Source: Bacillus sp. (in: firmicutes)
Lineage (GTDB): Bacteria; Bacillota; Bacilli; Bacillales; Bacillaceae
DNA length: 49,926 bases
Assembly (NCBI GenBank): GCA_031180805.1
Contig: JAPSLL010000021.1
Coordinates: forward strand, 13,552 to 63,477
Direction: 5' to 3'
Part shown: positions 36,227 to 44,231 of the stretch, piece after piece
Position numbering within the stretch: the stretch's first letter is position 1
How the letters are laid out: every line of letters begins with the position of its first letter
Notes under the pieces: model-generated
Databases searched by the model: none
What the model saw: only the letters and a program-made list of their open reading frames with translations
Told to the model about the DNA's origin: nothing
Made by a program: the position numbers and the translations under genes

Positions 36227-36255
36227 TTGATTTTCCAGTTAAAATCGGATATTCT
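36227..36255 (+). promoter_or_regulatory. Probable sodA promoter
   Basis: TTGATT (36227-36232), 17 bases, TATTCT (36250-36255). It puts the transcription start near 36262, just before the operator at 36268. Confidence 0.5.
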
Positions 36256-36267
36256 TTATATATACTA

Positions 36268-36287
36268 TTTATACTATAAAGTATAAA
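36268..36287. promoter_or_regulatory. Operator palindrome before sodA
   Basis: TTTATACT-ATAA-AGTATAAA, perfect 8-bp arms around four bases. Shares spacer and right arm exactly with the copy at 36143. A repressor bound here would block sodA transcription. Confidence 0.7.
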
Positions 36288-36307
36288 AAGAATTGGAGGA
36301 TTTTATT

Positions 36308-36928
36308 ATGACAACTTATTCATTACCAGCTTTACCTTATGGTTTTAACGCATTGGAGCCACATATTGACCAAAAAACGATGGAAATTCATTATGGAAAA
36401 CATCATCAAACATATGTAAATAATTTAAATGCTGCGCTTGAAGGAGCAGTTGAATTACAAGAAAAATCGTTAGAAGATCTATTAGCGAATTTAGACGAAG
36501 TTCCAGAACAAATTAGAACAGCCGTAAGAAACAATGGAGGCGGTCATTTAAACCATTCATTATTTTGGGAAGTGATTGCACCTGGTTCAAATAATAAAGC
36601 ACCAACTGGTAAGCTAGAGGCAGCAATTAATGAAGAATTTGGAAGCTTTGATGAGTTCAAGCAACAATTCTCTGCAGCAGCAACTACACGCTTTGGTTCA
36701 GGTTGGGCATGGTTGATTGTTGATAGTGAGGGGAAACTTCAAGTAACTAGCTCACCAAATCAAGATAATCCAATTATGGAAGGCAATCAAGCAATCCTTG
36801 GCTTAGACGTTTGGGAGCATGCATACTACTTAAATTACCAAAATAGAAGACCTGATTATATCGCAAGCTTCTTTAACATCATCAACTGGGATGTAGTAGC
36901 AGAAAAATTCGAAAGCCTAGTAAAATAA
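36308..36928 (+). CDS. sodA: Manganese/iron superoxide dismutase
   Basis: Converts superoxide to oxygen and hydrogen peroxide. 206 residues. The metal ligands are all in place: H28 (IHYGKHH), H83 (HLNHSLFW), and D167 and H171 (LDVWEHAYY). GGGHLNHS and [10 protein letters not shown] are typical of the Mn-type enzyme. No signal peptide, so cytosolic. ATG 36308 follows TTGGAGGA. Expression is likely controlled by the divergent Cys-rich regulator. A terminator follows ten bases after the stop. Confidence 0.96.
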   Translation: MTTYSLPALPYGFNALEPHIDQKTMEIHYGKHHQTYVNNLNAALEGAVELQEKSLEDLLANLDEVPEQIRTAVRNNGGGHLNHSLFWEVIAPGSNNKAPTGKLEAAINEEFGSFDEFKQQFSAAATTRFGSGWAWLIVDSEGKLQVTSSPNQDNPIMEGNQAILGLDVWEHAYYLNYQNRRPDYIASFFNIINWDVVAEKFESLVK

Positions 36929-36937
36929 GCGAGATTC

Positions 36938-36983
36938 AAAAGGGTCTGACACCAAATGATTTATGGGGTCTGGCCCTTTTTTT
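36938..36983 (+). terminator. sodA terminator, related to the dispersed palindrome
   Basis: AAAAGGGTCTGACACC and GGGGTCTGGCCCTTTT then TTT. The preceding GAGATTCAAAAGGGTCTGAC looks like a trimmed version of the left end of the repeat at 15571. Confidence 0.8.
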
Positions 36984-37013
36984 AAAATTGATAAACTTTT
37001 AGGAGGAAATGTT

Positions 37014-37553
37014 ATGAAACTCGTTGGTGTTTCAGGGTCATTAATTGGCTCAAAAACGTCAAAGGCGGTCTATGAAGTATTGACTGCTGCGGAAAATTTC
37101 GCTTCAGATATACAAGTTGAGCTTGTTGACCTAAAGGAGTATGATGTTGAATTTGTGAAAGGGACACTGTTAAGCTATTATAATGATGATACGATAAAGG
37201 TAGTAAATACGATTTTAGCTGCAGATGTTCTCCTTTTTGGTACTCCAATTTACCAAGCCTCAATAACTGGTGCTTTGAAAAATCTGTTAGATCATTTTCC
37301 GATTGATGCATTTAAATCTAAAGTAACAGGAATGATCACTACTGGTGGAACCGAAAAGCACTTTCTAGTACCAGAATATCAATTAAAGCCGATTCTTACT
37401 TATTTAAAAGGGACTGTCCCCACTGGAAATGTGTTTATCCACAATGATCAATTTGCTGATGATAATGAAATAATCGATATTGATGTTCAGCAGAGAATCA
37501 AGAATTTAGCTGAAGAGTTGGTTTTGTTGAAGAGAGGGTTAGAAGTTGAATAG
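37014..37553 (+). CDS. NADPH-dependent FMN reductase family protein
   Basis: Flavodoxin-fold reductase of the SsuE/YhdA type, 179 residues. The FMN phosphate loop is GVSGSLIGSKTSKAV at residues ~5-19. LLFGTPIYQASITGALKNLL and GMITTGGTEKH form the rest of the flavin site. Probably supplies reduced FMN or reduces quinones or azo compounds. ATG 37014 follows AGGAGG. It lies just downstream of sodA, separated by a terminator; both would suit an oxidative-stress neighbourhood. Confidence 0.88.
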   Translation: MKLVGVSGSLIGSKTSKAVYEVLTAAENFASDIQVELVDLKEYDVEFVKGTLLSYYNDDTIKVVNTILAADVLLFGTPIYQASITGALKNLLDHFPIDAFKSKVTGMITTGGTEKHFLVPEYQLKPILTYLKGTVPTGNVFIHNDQFADDNEIIDIDVQQRIKNLAEELVLLKRGLEVE

Positions 37554-37718
37554 AATAAGTTTTCTTAATTAAGTTTCTTTTTAAAGATAGTTTTTAGTGG
37601 CATTCAATCTATTTAAACGAAAAGGAATATACAAAATCGAATTTCTAAAAGAGAAAGGAAACTACCTATCTAATAGAGAATTATCTATTCATCATGTTCT
37701 AATTGGAGGTAGTAAAAA

Positions 37719-38171
37719 ATGAGTCAGGCAATACAAATGATGAATGAATGGCTTCAGCATCGCACAGTACTTGAAGAATTATTAGCGAAAATCGATGATA
37801 AATATATCGATTTTAAACCATGGGATGATGCTATGACACTTGGTGAACTTGCTTTGCATATTGCAGGCTGGAATGATGTATTTGTTTCGATGGTGAAAAC
37901 AGAAGAGTTCACTTCACCTGATATCCCGCCATGTATAACGATGAAGGATGTTCGTGATGTTGTAAGAAGGTTTACTGAAAAAACAAAAACAACTTTTGAG
38001 TCTATAACGGATGAAGAATTACATATAGAGAACAATGCTTCACATCCTAGGCTTCAAGGACCAAAGCGAAATTATTTGCTGGCAATGTATGATCATGAAA
38101 TTCATCATAAAGGTCAGCTATTTCTTTATGCGCGTTTAGTGGGGGTTACGGAAGTTCCATTTTTTCGTTAA
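37719..38171 (+). CDS. DinB/YfiT-like metal-binding four-helix protein
   Basis: 150 residues of the DinB superfamily. The three-histidine metal site is visible: H in ALHIAGW near residue 47, and the pair in MYDHEIHHKGQL near 128-132. Members are hydrolases or thiol-dependent S-transferases (bacillithiol-type in Bacillus), or damage-inducible proteins; which applies here is unknown. ATG 37719 follows TTGGAGG. A hairpin follows at 38175. Confidence 0.88.
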   Translation: MSQAIQMMNEWLQHRTVLEELLAKIDDKYIDFKPWDDAMTLGELALHIAGWNDVFVSMVKTEEFTSPDIPPCITMKDVRDVVRRFTEKTKTTFESITDEELHIENNASHPRLQGPKRNYLLAMYDHEIHHKGQLFLYARLVGVTEVPFFR

Positions 38172-38174
38172 AAA

Positions 38175-38211
38175 ACGATAAGCGTTTGAACATGCTTCAA
38201 TCGCTTATCGT
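38175..38211 (+). terminator. Hairpin after the DinB-type gene
   Basis: ACGATAAGCG and CGCTTATCGT, a 10-bp perfect stem with a 17-base loop; only a weak T-rich tail. Confidence 0.6.
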
Positions 38212-38275
38212 ACCTAATTTTGCAAGGACTTATTGAAAGGAAAAATCGGAAATTTCCTAAAAGGAGGACTTGGAT

Positions 38276-38431
38276 GTGTCATTGTTAAGTATTTTTAATA
38301 AAAAATGTAGTATATGTAAAAGGAAGATTAGCCCGTTACGTATATACATCGATGATAATGGTAAAAAGCTTCTTGTATGTTTACCTTGTTCAGAGTATGC
38401 AGAAAGAAGGGCATTTAAGAGAAAAGGATAA
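38276..38431 (+). CDS. Small zinc-ribbon protein
   Basis: 51 residues: MSLLSIFNKKCSICKRKI then SPLRIYIDDNGKKLLVCLPC and a basic tail ending RRAFKRKG. Two CxxC pairs (CSIC and CLPC) separated by ~25 residues make a treble-clef or zinc-ribbon fold likely, and the basic tail suggests RNA or DNA contact. GTG 38276 with AAAGGAGG eight bases upstream is a very good start. The stop touches the stop codon of the convergent TetR gene, with no gap. Confidence 0.72.
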   Translation: MSLLSIFNKKCSICKRKISPLRIYIDDNGKKLLVCLPCSEYAERRAFKRKG

Positions 38432-39049
38432 TTACTCCAAATCATTCGAGGAGGATTTTATATTAAAGATTCGTTCGCTAATTTCACGAAGGAATTTCGT
38501 CCATTTTTCCTGAAACAACGGATCGTCAGGATGTAGTCCTGTAATCATCCGTGTAACTTCTCCATACAATAGAGGATATATTGTTAAGCTAGACATCATC
38601 AAAGTAATGAGAGTTGGATCTAAATCCTTTGGTACCAATCCCATCTCCTGTTTTGATTTCATATCCTCGTTATAGGAATCTAGAATCTTTTTCCTTTGCT
38701 TTTCTCCCTTTATGCTATCAGGCAATTTTTCGACAGCTTCCCATGCTGTAAATTTCAAAAAATCCATTAAGTGTTCCTGATTTATTTTATAGCGGAATTC
38801 TGCGATATGAGCAGGATTTGCCGGTAATGTAAAATTTTCAGATGGTAATTGTGTAATAAAATGCTTGATTGTCTCATCAATTAGTTCATTTTTTCCTTTA
38901 AAGTAATGATAGATTAATTGTTTATTTACACCTGCGCGTTTTGCTATTGATTCGATTCTCGTCCCAGTATAGCCCTTTTCAAAAAATTCTTCTCTTGCTG
39001 CCTGTAAAATGTTTTTGCGTGTTCGCTCGGCATTTCGAATTTCACCCAT
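38432..39049 (-). CDS. TetR-family transcriptional repressor
   Basis: About 205 residues. The N-terminal helix-turn-helix is complete: RTRKNILQAAREEFFEKGY then TRIESIAKRAGVNKQLIYHY then FKGKNELI. The C-terminal ligand domain is helical with no known signature; LFQEKWTKFLREISERIF is near the end. I place the start at ATG 39049; longer in-frame starts overlap the GAGGAG ribosome site. A 14-bp-arm dyad at 39124 upstream is the probable operator. The target gene could be itself or the DUF1801 gene on the other side. Confidence 0.9.
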   Translation of the reverse strand: MGEIRNAERTRKNILQAAREEFFEKGYTGTRIESIAKRAGVNKQLIYHYFKGKNELIDETIKHFITQLPSENFTLPANPAHIAEFRYKINQEHLMDFLKFTAWEAVEKLPDSIKGEKQRKKILDSYNEDMKSKQEMGLVPKDLDPTLITLMMSSLTIYPLLYGEVTRMITGLHPDDPLFQEKWTKFLREISERIFNIKSSSNDLE

Positions 39050-39123
39050 GTGATTAACCATCTCCTCGATAGAGAATATGTTAGAGATTCCTAATATGAA
39101 AGTCAAGTTTAACTGAAGGTGCT

Positions 39124-39161
39124 GTAAAATATAACTTGACTTTAGGTAAGTTGTATTTTAC
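39124..39161. promoter_or_regulatory. Candidate TetR operator
   Basis: GTAAAATATAACTT-N10-AAGTTGTATTTTAC, 14-base arms with one mismatch. A second overlapping inverted pair, AAAGTCAAGTT and AACTTGACTTT, links it to the probable tetR -35 (TTGACT, 17 bases, TAACAT on the minus strand). Confidence 0.6.
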
Positions 39162-39294
39162 ATTCATTATATAATTTACCTTTTCTAAAGTAAAAGCGAC
39201 AATGGGCTTGGAGAGGTTAAACTACAAAAATGGGTAACATGGCAAATTAATAATCAGTGAGCCTCTTCTTAAATAAGAAAGGAGTTTTTTAGCT

Positions 39295-39636
39295 ATGAAT
39301 CCAGATGTAACCGAATTCATTGAAACTGTGAAATTATCTTGGCAGGCTAAAATTTGTACTCACCTTCGAGATGTTGTTCATAAAGCAATCCCAGATGTTG
39401 TTGAACGGATCCAATATAAGAAACCCCATTTCTTGAAAAATGGTAAATATGCTGCTGTTATCTCAACTTCGAAGGATGCTGTAAGCTTTACAATTTTTAA
39501 CACTCAAGGGTTAGCGTTACCAGAAGATATGTTTGATGGTCCACCTGAAAGAAAAACGGTTAAGCTTAAAAAGGATCAGATTATTGATTTTGACCAGCTT
39601 TTTTCATGGGTAACGTTAGCTTCACACTCATTGTAA
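39295..39636 (+). CDS. DUF1801-family protein
   Basis: 113 residues with the DUF1801 layout: begins MNPDVTEFIETVKLSWQ, has LRDVVHKAIPDVVERIQYKK with the helix-turn before a beta-sheet, then KYAAVISTSKDAVSFTIFN. The fold resembles YdhG-type small proteins; the function is unknown and the name comes only from the family. ATG 39295 follows AAAGGAG. It is divergent from the TetR gene, so the TetR protein may control it. Confidence 0.75.
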   Translation: MNPDVTEFIETVKLSWQAKICTHLRDVVHKAIPDVVERIQYKKPHFLKNGKYAAVISTSKDAVSFTIFNTQGLALPEDMFDGPPERKTVKLKKDQIIDFDQLFSWVTLASHSL

Positions 39637-39854
39637 GTGGTAAAGATAATAATAACATTACGATCCGCACTTTTAAGGAGATTTCTGATTAGGATTAATA
39701 GTATATAAAACACTTGGGAGTGTATATGAATGATAAATGGATTAGGACAAGTAATGTTATATGGTAATTGAAGAATAGGTAATTACTTTTACTAGATTAT
39801 TATGATAATGAAGCAATTGATTTACTATTGTTAATGTTTTTTTACCAGTTAAAA

Positions 39855-39896
39855 GCATCTATTAAGGAGCGTGCCTTAATAGATGTTTTTTTTTTT
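39855..39896 (+). terminator. Terminator in the gap before the second chemoreceptor
   Basis: GCATCTATTAAGG and CCTTAATAGATG with a six-base loop and ten or more T. The rest of the 39637-40048 gap holds the sigma-D promoter; no other gene seen. Confidence 0.85.
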
Positions 39897-39953
39897 GTTA
39901 GAAGTGAATAGTAGGAAAAATAATGTAAAAAGTGGAATTTCGTTAAGTGGAAG

Positions 39954-39980
39954 TAAATACTTGTCGAATGTAGTCGATAT
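39954..39980 (+). promoter_or_regulatory. Sigma-D promoter of the second chemoreceptor
   Basis: TAAA (39954-39957), exactly 15 bases, GTCGATAT (39973-39980); the consensus is TAAA-N15-GCCGATAT. Confidence 0.8.
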
Positions 39981-40048
39981 AGTAACTATATAGAGTTTTT
40001 GGGTTCAACTGAAATTTATTTGCAAAACAACATTAGGAGGGGGAAACT

Positions 40049-41797
40049 ATGAAACAGCGAAAAATAAATTGGAACAGTGTATCAACTAAATTACTATTTT
40101 TAGTTAGTGTCATTATTCTTATTACATCATCAATTATTGGTTTTACAAGCTATTCAATCGCAAAAAAACTATTAATTGATGAAGGGAAGGCAGAGCTAAA
40201 ATATATTGTAGAAGGAGCATCTGTTACTTTATCTGTATTAAATGAACAAGTTGAAAATGAGGAAATAAGTCTTGAGGATGCAAAGGAAAAGGCAAGGGTA
40301 TTATTAAATGGACCAAAGCTTTCAGGAGATGGGGGTTATGATTTTAAAAAATCTGCCTTTTTATATAAGGATAGCGGCTATATTCTTGGCTATGGGCCTG
40401 ACTACTCAGCACAAATCCATCCATCGAATGAAGTAGGTTCCATCCCAAATGATACAAAAAATCGGGAGAAAATGGTCGAAGGAGCAAAAGCAAAAACTGA
40501 TGATCAACATTATGTTGTTTATGCTGATAAAAATGACGAGACTGGGGAAGTAAAAAATAAAATTGCATATATGACACACTTTAAGCCATGGGATCTTTCA
40601 ATTGGAATTGCTGTATATGAGGATGAGTTTTATAGTAAGCTTCAGGAATTAAAGATCTTGATTATTATCATTACAGCCATTATAGCTGTTATTAGTCTAG
40701 CTAGCTTTTATTTTTTAACGAGAAGGAAAGTGAAATTACTTGTTGATGCGACAAATGCAGCTATTAATATCTCGCAAGGTAGAATTGAAAAAGTAACATT
40801 ACCTGAATCAAAAGATGAAATTGGTCAATTAGGCTATGCATTTAATCGAATGACATCGCAACTGAGTGAGTTACTACAAAAACTGAATCAAATGAGCAAT
40901 CATTTGCTTGATTCCGCAACTGAGTTATCAGCAGTATCTGAGGAAACATCTGCAAGTAGTGAAGAAATCGGTCGTGCAATATCGGAAATCTCTAACGGGA
41001 CCATTTCCCAAGCAACGGATTTAGATGATACAAATCAAAGGGTTGAGCAATTAAATCAATTAATTGAAACAATGAATGTACAAGGAAATGCAATTAAGGA
41101 AAAGTCGTTGGATTCTGTTAAAGCAGCCGGACAAGGAAAGAAAATCGTACAAAAGTTACTCCAAACAAACGATGATTCTATAAAGGCTTTTGAGCAAATT
41201 AGTATTGGGATAAAGGGATTATCCACTAAAATAGGCGATATTTTTAAAATTACAGCTACAATAGAAAGTATTGCAGCAGAAACAAATCTTTTAGCATTGA
41301 ATGCTAGTATTGAAGCTGCACGTGCGGGTGAGCACGGGAAAGGCTTTGCTGTTGTTGCTAGTGAGGTTCGAAAACTGGCAGAGCAATCTAATTTTGCAAC
41401 AAAACAAATTCAAGATATGATAGCTGGGATTGAAAAAGAAACTGTAAAGACAGTAGAGACGATGGAGAGTACGACTGTCCATTCGCAGCAATTAAATCAA
41501 GCTGTAAAAGAAACTGAGATGGAATTTAATCATATTAATACTGCGATTAGTCAAACGATTAATGAAATTGAAGCATTAAATGAAGAACTATTACAAATCA
41601 CAAATGAGAATCAAAACATCACAATCGCGGTTCAAAACGCATCAAGTGTTTCCCAACAAACAGCAGCATCGATTGAAGAAATTACAGCATCAGTAGAAGA
41701 ACAAGTCGGTGCCATCTCAAATGTAGCAAAATCAGCAGAGCATCTAACTGAATTAAACAAGCAATTAGATGAATTGATTAAGAAGTATTCATTTTAA
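40049..41797 (+). CDS. Methyl-accepting chemotaxis protein with Cache sensor
   Basis: Chemoreceptor, 582 residues. TM1 ~15-37; extracytoplasmic single-Cache domain ~40-200 ([61 protein letters not shown]); TM2 ~203-225; HAMP ~226-280; signalling domain ~300-582. The conserved tip is near residue 410 ([34 protein letters not shown]). The Cache domain suggests sensing of a small organic ligand such as a carboxylate; the ligand is not readable. ATG 40049 follows AGGAGGGGG. The sigma-D promoter confirms membership in the motility regulon. Confidence 0.94.
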   Translation: MKQRKINWNSVSTKLLFLVSVIILITSSIIGFTSYSIAKKLLIDEGKAELKYIVEGASVTLSVLNEQVENEEISLEDAKEKARVLLNGPKLSGDGGYDFKKSAFLYKDSGYILGYGPDYSAQIHPSNEVGSIPNDTKNREKMVEGAKAKTDDQHYVVYADKNDETGEVKNKIAYMTHFKPWDLSIGIAVYEDEFYSKLQELKILIIIITAIIAVISLASFYFLTRRKVKLLVDATNAAINISQGRIEKVTLPESKDEIGQLGYAFNRMTSQLSELLQKLNQMSNHLLDSATELSAVSEETSASSEEIGRAISEISNGTISQATDLDDTNQRVEQLNQLIETMNVQGNAIKEKSLDSVKAAGQGKKIVQKLLQTNDDSIKAFEQISIGIKGLSTKIGDIFKITATIESIAAETNLLALNASIEAARAGEHGKGFAVVASEVRKLAEQSNFATKQIQDMIAGIEKETVKTVETMESTTVHSQQLNQAVKETEMEFNHINTAISQTINEIEALNEELLQITNENQNITIAVQNASSVSQQTAASIEEITASVEEQVGAISNVAKSAEHLTELNKQLDELIKKYSF

Positions 41798-41820
41798 CAG
41801 TACTAAATTTCTAAATGATG

Positions 41821-41855
41821 AGGATTTCCCTTGGAAGGGGGGTCCTTATTTTTCT
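41821..41855 (+). terminator. Terminator of the second chemoreceptor gene
   Basis: AGGATTTCCC and GGGGGGTCCT with a T-rich tail. The rest of the gap to 42162 has one inverted repeat, CTTGAGAAATTG (41949) and CAATTCTCAAG (41983), without a T run; otherwise I see nothing. Confidence 0.65.
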
Positions 41856-42162
41856 CTAAAATTAGAAATTGAATTTGGTAAAAATGATTTAGGAGCCTGA
41901 AAAAAGCTTGAGGTTTCCCAAAGGAGCAAGTCAAATCTCTCAACCTTTCTTGAGAAATTGTCAACTTTGTAAAAATATCCCCCAATTCTCAAGTGATAAT
42001 CTGTCATCAATAAAAAAACTCATTTATCTCCTCGTTTGATATTCTAAATGTTTTTAACTCTACGTTATTTAATCTTCTAATTATCTTAGCGTTGCTTCAC
42101 AATATCTATTGCGAATGTAATACTAAGGTTAAAAGATTACACATATCGATAAAAAATTCACA

Positions 42163-42207
42163 TTGTAACTTTTTTGTAACTCTTTTATAGAGAAGGACTT
42201 ATATAAT
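42163..42207 (+). promoter_or_regulatory. Response-regulator-type direct repeat and promoter
   Basis: TTGTAACT at 42163-42170 and again at 42174-42181, an exact 11-base period as preferred by OmpR-family regulators. A -10 TATAAT follows at 42202-42207, with no good -35 at the expected place (ACTCTT), as in activator-dependent promoters. The repeat occupies the -35 side. It is probably the autoregulatory site of the operon's own response regulator. Confidence 0.55.
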
Positions 42208-42259
42208 GAAGTTATTCCAAATTAAGCAGTAATTGGAATAAAAGAATGGAGTGTACACC

Positions 42260-43519
42260 ATGAGAAAGAAAAGCAAATCAACATTAATGTTCGGTTTAGT
42301 TATGAGTAGTATGTTGTTATCCGGATGCCAGCTTGTTGAATCTCCTAACGCTTTAATTGAAGCACCACAACCGGAGAAAAAACAGAAAATAGAATTAAGT
42401 GAAAAAGCGTTTGAACTTCTACCATCTGATAGTGAATTACTAGTCCCGGAAAATTCCAATAAAAAACAATCGATTTATATTGCTGATGTTAATGACGATG
42501 GGAACCAGGAAGCGTTTCTTTTATATAGAGGATTAGGGAAAAAGCGTGAAGTTCATCTTCTTTCTTTGCAAGAAACAGAAAATGACTGGAAAGAAATATC
42601 AGACATTGAATTTGAGTACTTTAAGCTTGATTATTTCAATCTTCATGATTTAGACAATGATGGACAATTAGAAATCGTCATCGGACTTGGAATGTCTGAC
42701 TTTGAGTCGGAGAACGAGCTTAGAATTTATCAATGGGGTGCAGAAGGGCTTACGCAGCTAGCAAATAAAGGCTATGAAATCATCGATATTGCGGATTATG
42801 ATCGTGATAAAAATTTAGATATTCTTTTAGTTCACGGGAAGAGAAGAGAATTTATGGAGGCAGAGCATCTTCGGTTTAGGAATGGTCAACTAGAGGTAAG
42901 TTCAAGTGTAAATATAGATGAATATGCATTTCATGAGAATGTATTGAGTGGAAAATTACATGATGGTTCTCTGGCATTGTTTATTGATGGAGGAGTCGGA
43001 GCTCATTCAATGGTGACAGAAATCATTGCCATTGATGGGGGAAAGCTGATAAAGGTTGATGAAAGAACTAGCGGCATGATTATTAAAGAATACCCTCTGT
43101 ATAGCAAAGATATTAATAATGATGGAGTCATTGAAGTAGGTGGGATGTATATCCCAAAAGGCTGGGAAGAAGAGGCGTCTGCAGATATTCAGTTTATTGA
43201 ATACTATTCATCCTATTCAATAAATGGTGAAGAAAAAAAGATAGAGGAGAGATTTACGAACAGAGAACATAAATTTTACATCACAATTCCAGAAGAATGG
43301 TATGGAAAGGTTACAGTTAAAGAGCTTGAGAATGGTATTCAATTAATTTCTGTTTCAGATGATGAATTGCTTTTTGAGGTCAAATGGGGAAAACGTGAAT
43401 CAATTGAACCTTCCGGCCATGTCTTTAAGGAAACACAAAATACTATTTTTTATACAGTAATGAAAGAAAACGATTCGTTTCCATTTAAACAGTTTCATTT
43501 GCTAGAAGATGAATTTTAA
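42260..43519 (+). CDS. Lipoprotein with FG-GAP/VCBS-like calcium repeats
   Basis: 419 residues. A signal peptide with lipobox MLLSGC puts it on the outer face of the membrane. At least four Asp-rich loops fit FG-GAP/VCBS blades: DVNDDGNQEAF, DLDNDGQLEIV, DYDRDKNLDIL and DINNDGVIEVG. These bind calcium and usually build a beta-propeller for binding carbohydrate or protein. The C-terminal ~110 residues form a separate beta-rich domain (FYITIPEEWYGKVTV). ATG 42260 has GGAG eight bases upstream. First gene of an operon with a two-component system, so a likely co-sensor or target. Confidence 0.82.
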   Translation: MRKKSKSTLMFGLVMSSMLLSGCQLVESPNALIEAPQPEKKQKIELSEKAFELLPSDSELLVPENSNKKQSIYIADVNDDGNQEAFLLYRGLGKKREVHLLSLQETENDWKEISDIEFEYFKLDYFNLHDLDNDGQLEIVIGLGMSDFESENELRIYQWGAEGLTQLANKGYEIIDIADYDRDKNLDILLVHGKRREFMEAEHLRFRNGQLEVSSSVNIDEYAFHENVLSGKLHDGSLALFIDGGVGAHSMVTEIIAIDGGKLIKVDERTSGMIIKEYPLYSKDINNDGVIEVGGMYIPKGWEEEASADIQFIEYYSSYSINGEEKKIEERFTNREHKFYITIPEEWYGKVTVKELENGIQLISVSDDELLFEVKWGKRESIEPSGHVFKETQNTIFYTVMKENDSFPFKQFHLLEDEF

Positions 43520-43532
43520 GAGAGGGAAGTCC

Positions 43533-44231
43533 ATGAATAAAATCCTTGTTGTTGAAGATGAGTTATCAATACGTAGCTTCGTCAGCTTAAATCTTAAAAA
43601 GAAAGGATACCTTGTAACGGAGGCGGAAACTGGAGAGGAAGCGTTACGACTGTACCATAGAGAGCACTTTGATATTATTTTGCTAGATTTAATGCTCCCA
43701 GGAATCGATGGATTTGAAGTATGTCAAGAAATTAGAAAAACGAATCAATCAGTCGGCATTATTATGTTAACGGCTCGAACTCAGGAGAAGGATAAGGTCG
43801 AGGGATTAATCATTGGTGCAGATGACTACTTATATAAACCTTTTAGTTTAGTCGAGCTTGAGGCTAGAATTTTTTCTCTGCTTCGTAGACTAACAATCGA
43901 TCATTCAATTTCAAAGGAAAACGATGGTAGGCTTATTTCCGGTCCTTTTCAATTAGAAATGAATATGAAACGATTAATTTGCTCTGGACGAGAAATAAAA
44001 TTGACACCAACTGAATTTTCCATTCTTCACTACCTAATGAGCCATCCAAATCGTGTCTATACAAGAGATGAATTATTGGATGAGGTGTGGGGAAAAAACT
44101 ATGTAGGTGATTTAAAGGTTGTGGATGTAAACATTAGACGGATTCGTCAAAAAATCGAGGCAGATCCTTCTTCACCAGTCTATTTATGTACGGAGTGGGG
44201 GCTAGGCTATATATGGATGGGTAATGTATGA
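43533..44231 (+). CDS. OmpR-family response regulator
   Basis: 232 residues. Receiver domain 1-120: acidic pocket E8-D9, phospho-acceptor D52 in LLDLMLPG, T in MLTART, K in DDYLYKPFS. Winged-helix DNA-binding domain ~135-230 with LTPTEFSILHYLMSHPNRVYT split as LTPTEFSIL and NRVYTRDELLDEVWG, then VDVNIRRIRQKIE. ATG 43533 follows AGAGGGAA, 13 bases after the lipoprotein stop. The stop overlaps the kinase ATG (ATGA), so the pair is translationally coupled. Probably binds the 11-base-period repeat at 42163. Confidence 0.95.
   Translation: MNKILVVEDELSIRSFVSLNLKKKGYLVTEAETGEEALRLYHREHFDIILLDLMLPGIDGFEVCQEIRKTNQSVGIIMLTARTQEKDKVEGLIIGADDYLYKPFSLVELEARIFSLLRRLTIDHSISKENDGRLISGPFQLEMNMKRLICSGREIKLTPTEFSILHYLMSHPNRVYTRDELLDEVWGKNYVGDLKVVDVNIRRIRQKIEADPSSPVYLCTEWGLGYIWMGNV

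Noticed and set aside
37408-37424. GGGACTGTCCCC inside the FMN reductase gene, resembling the htpG-flanking palindrome
   Set aside because: It lies in frame in a well-conserved segment (YLKGTVPTG) and is not paired with a second unit, so it is probably chance.
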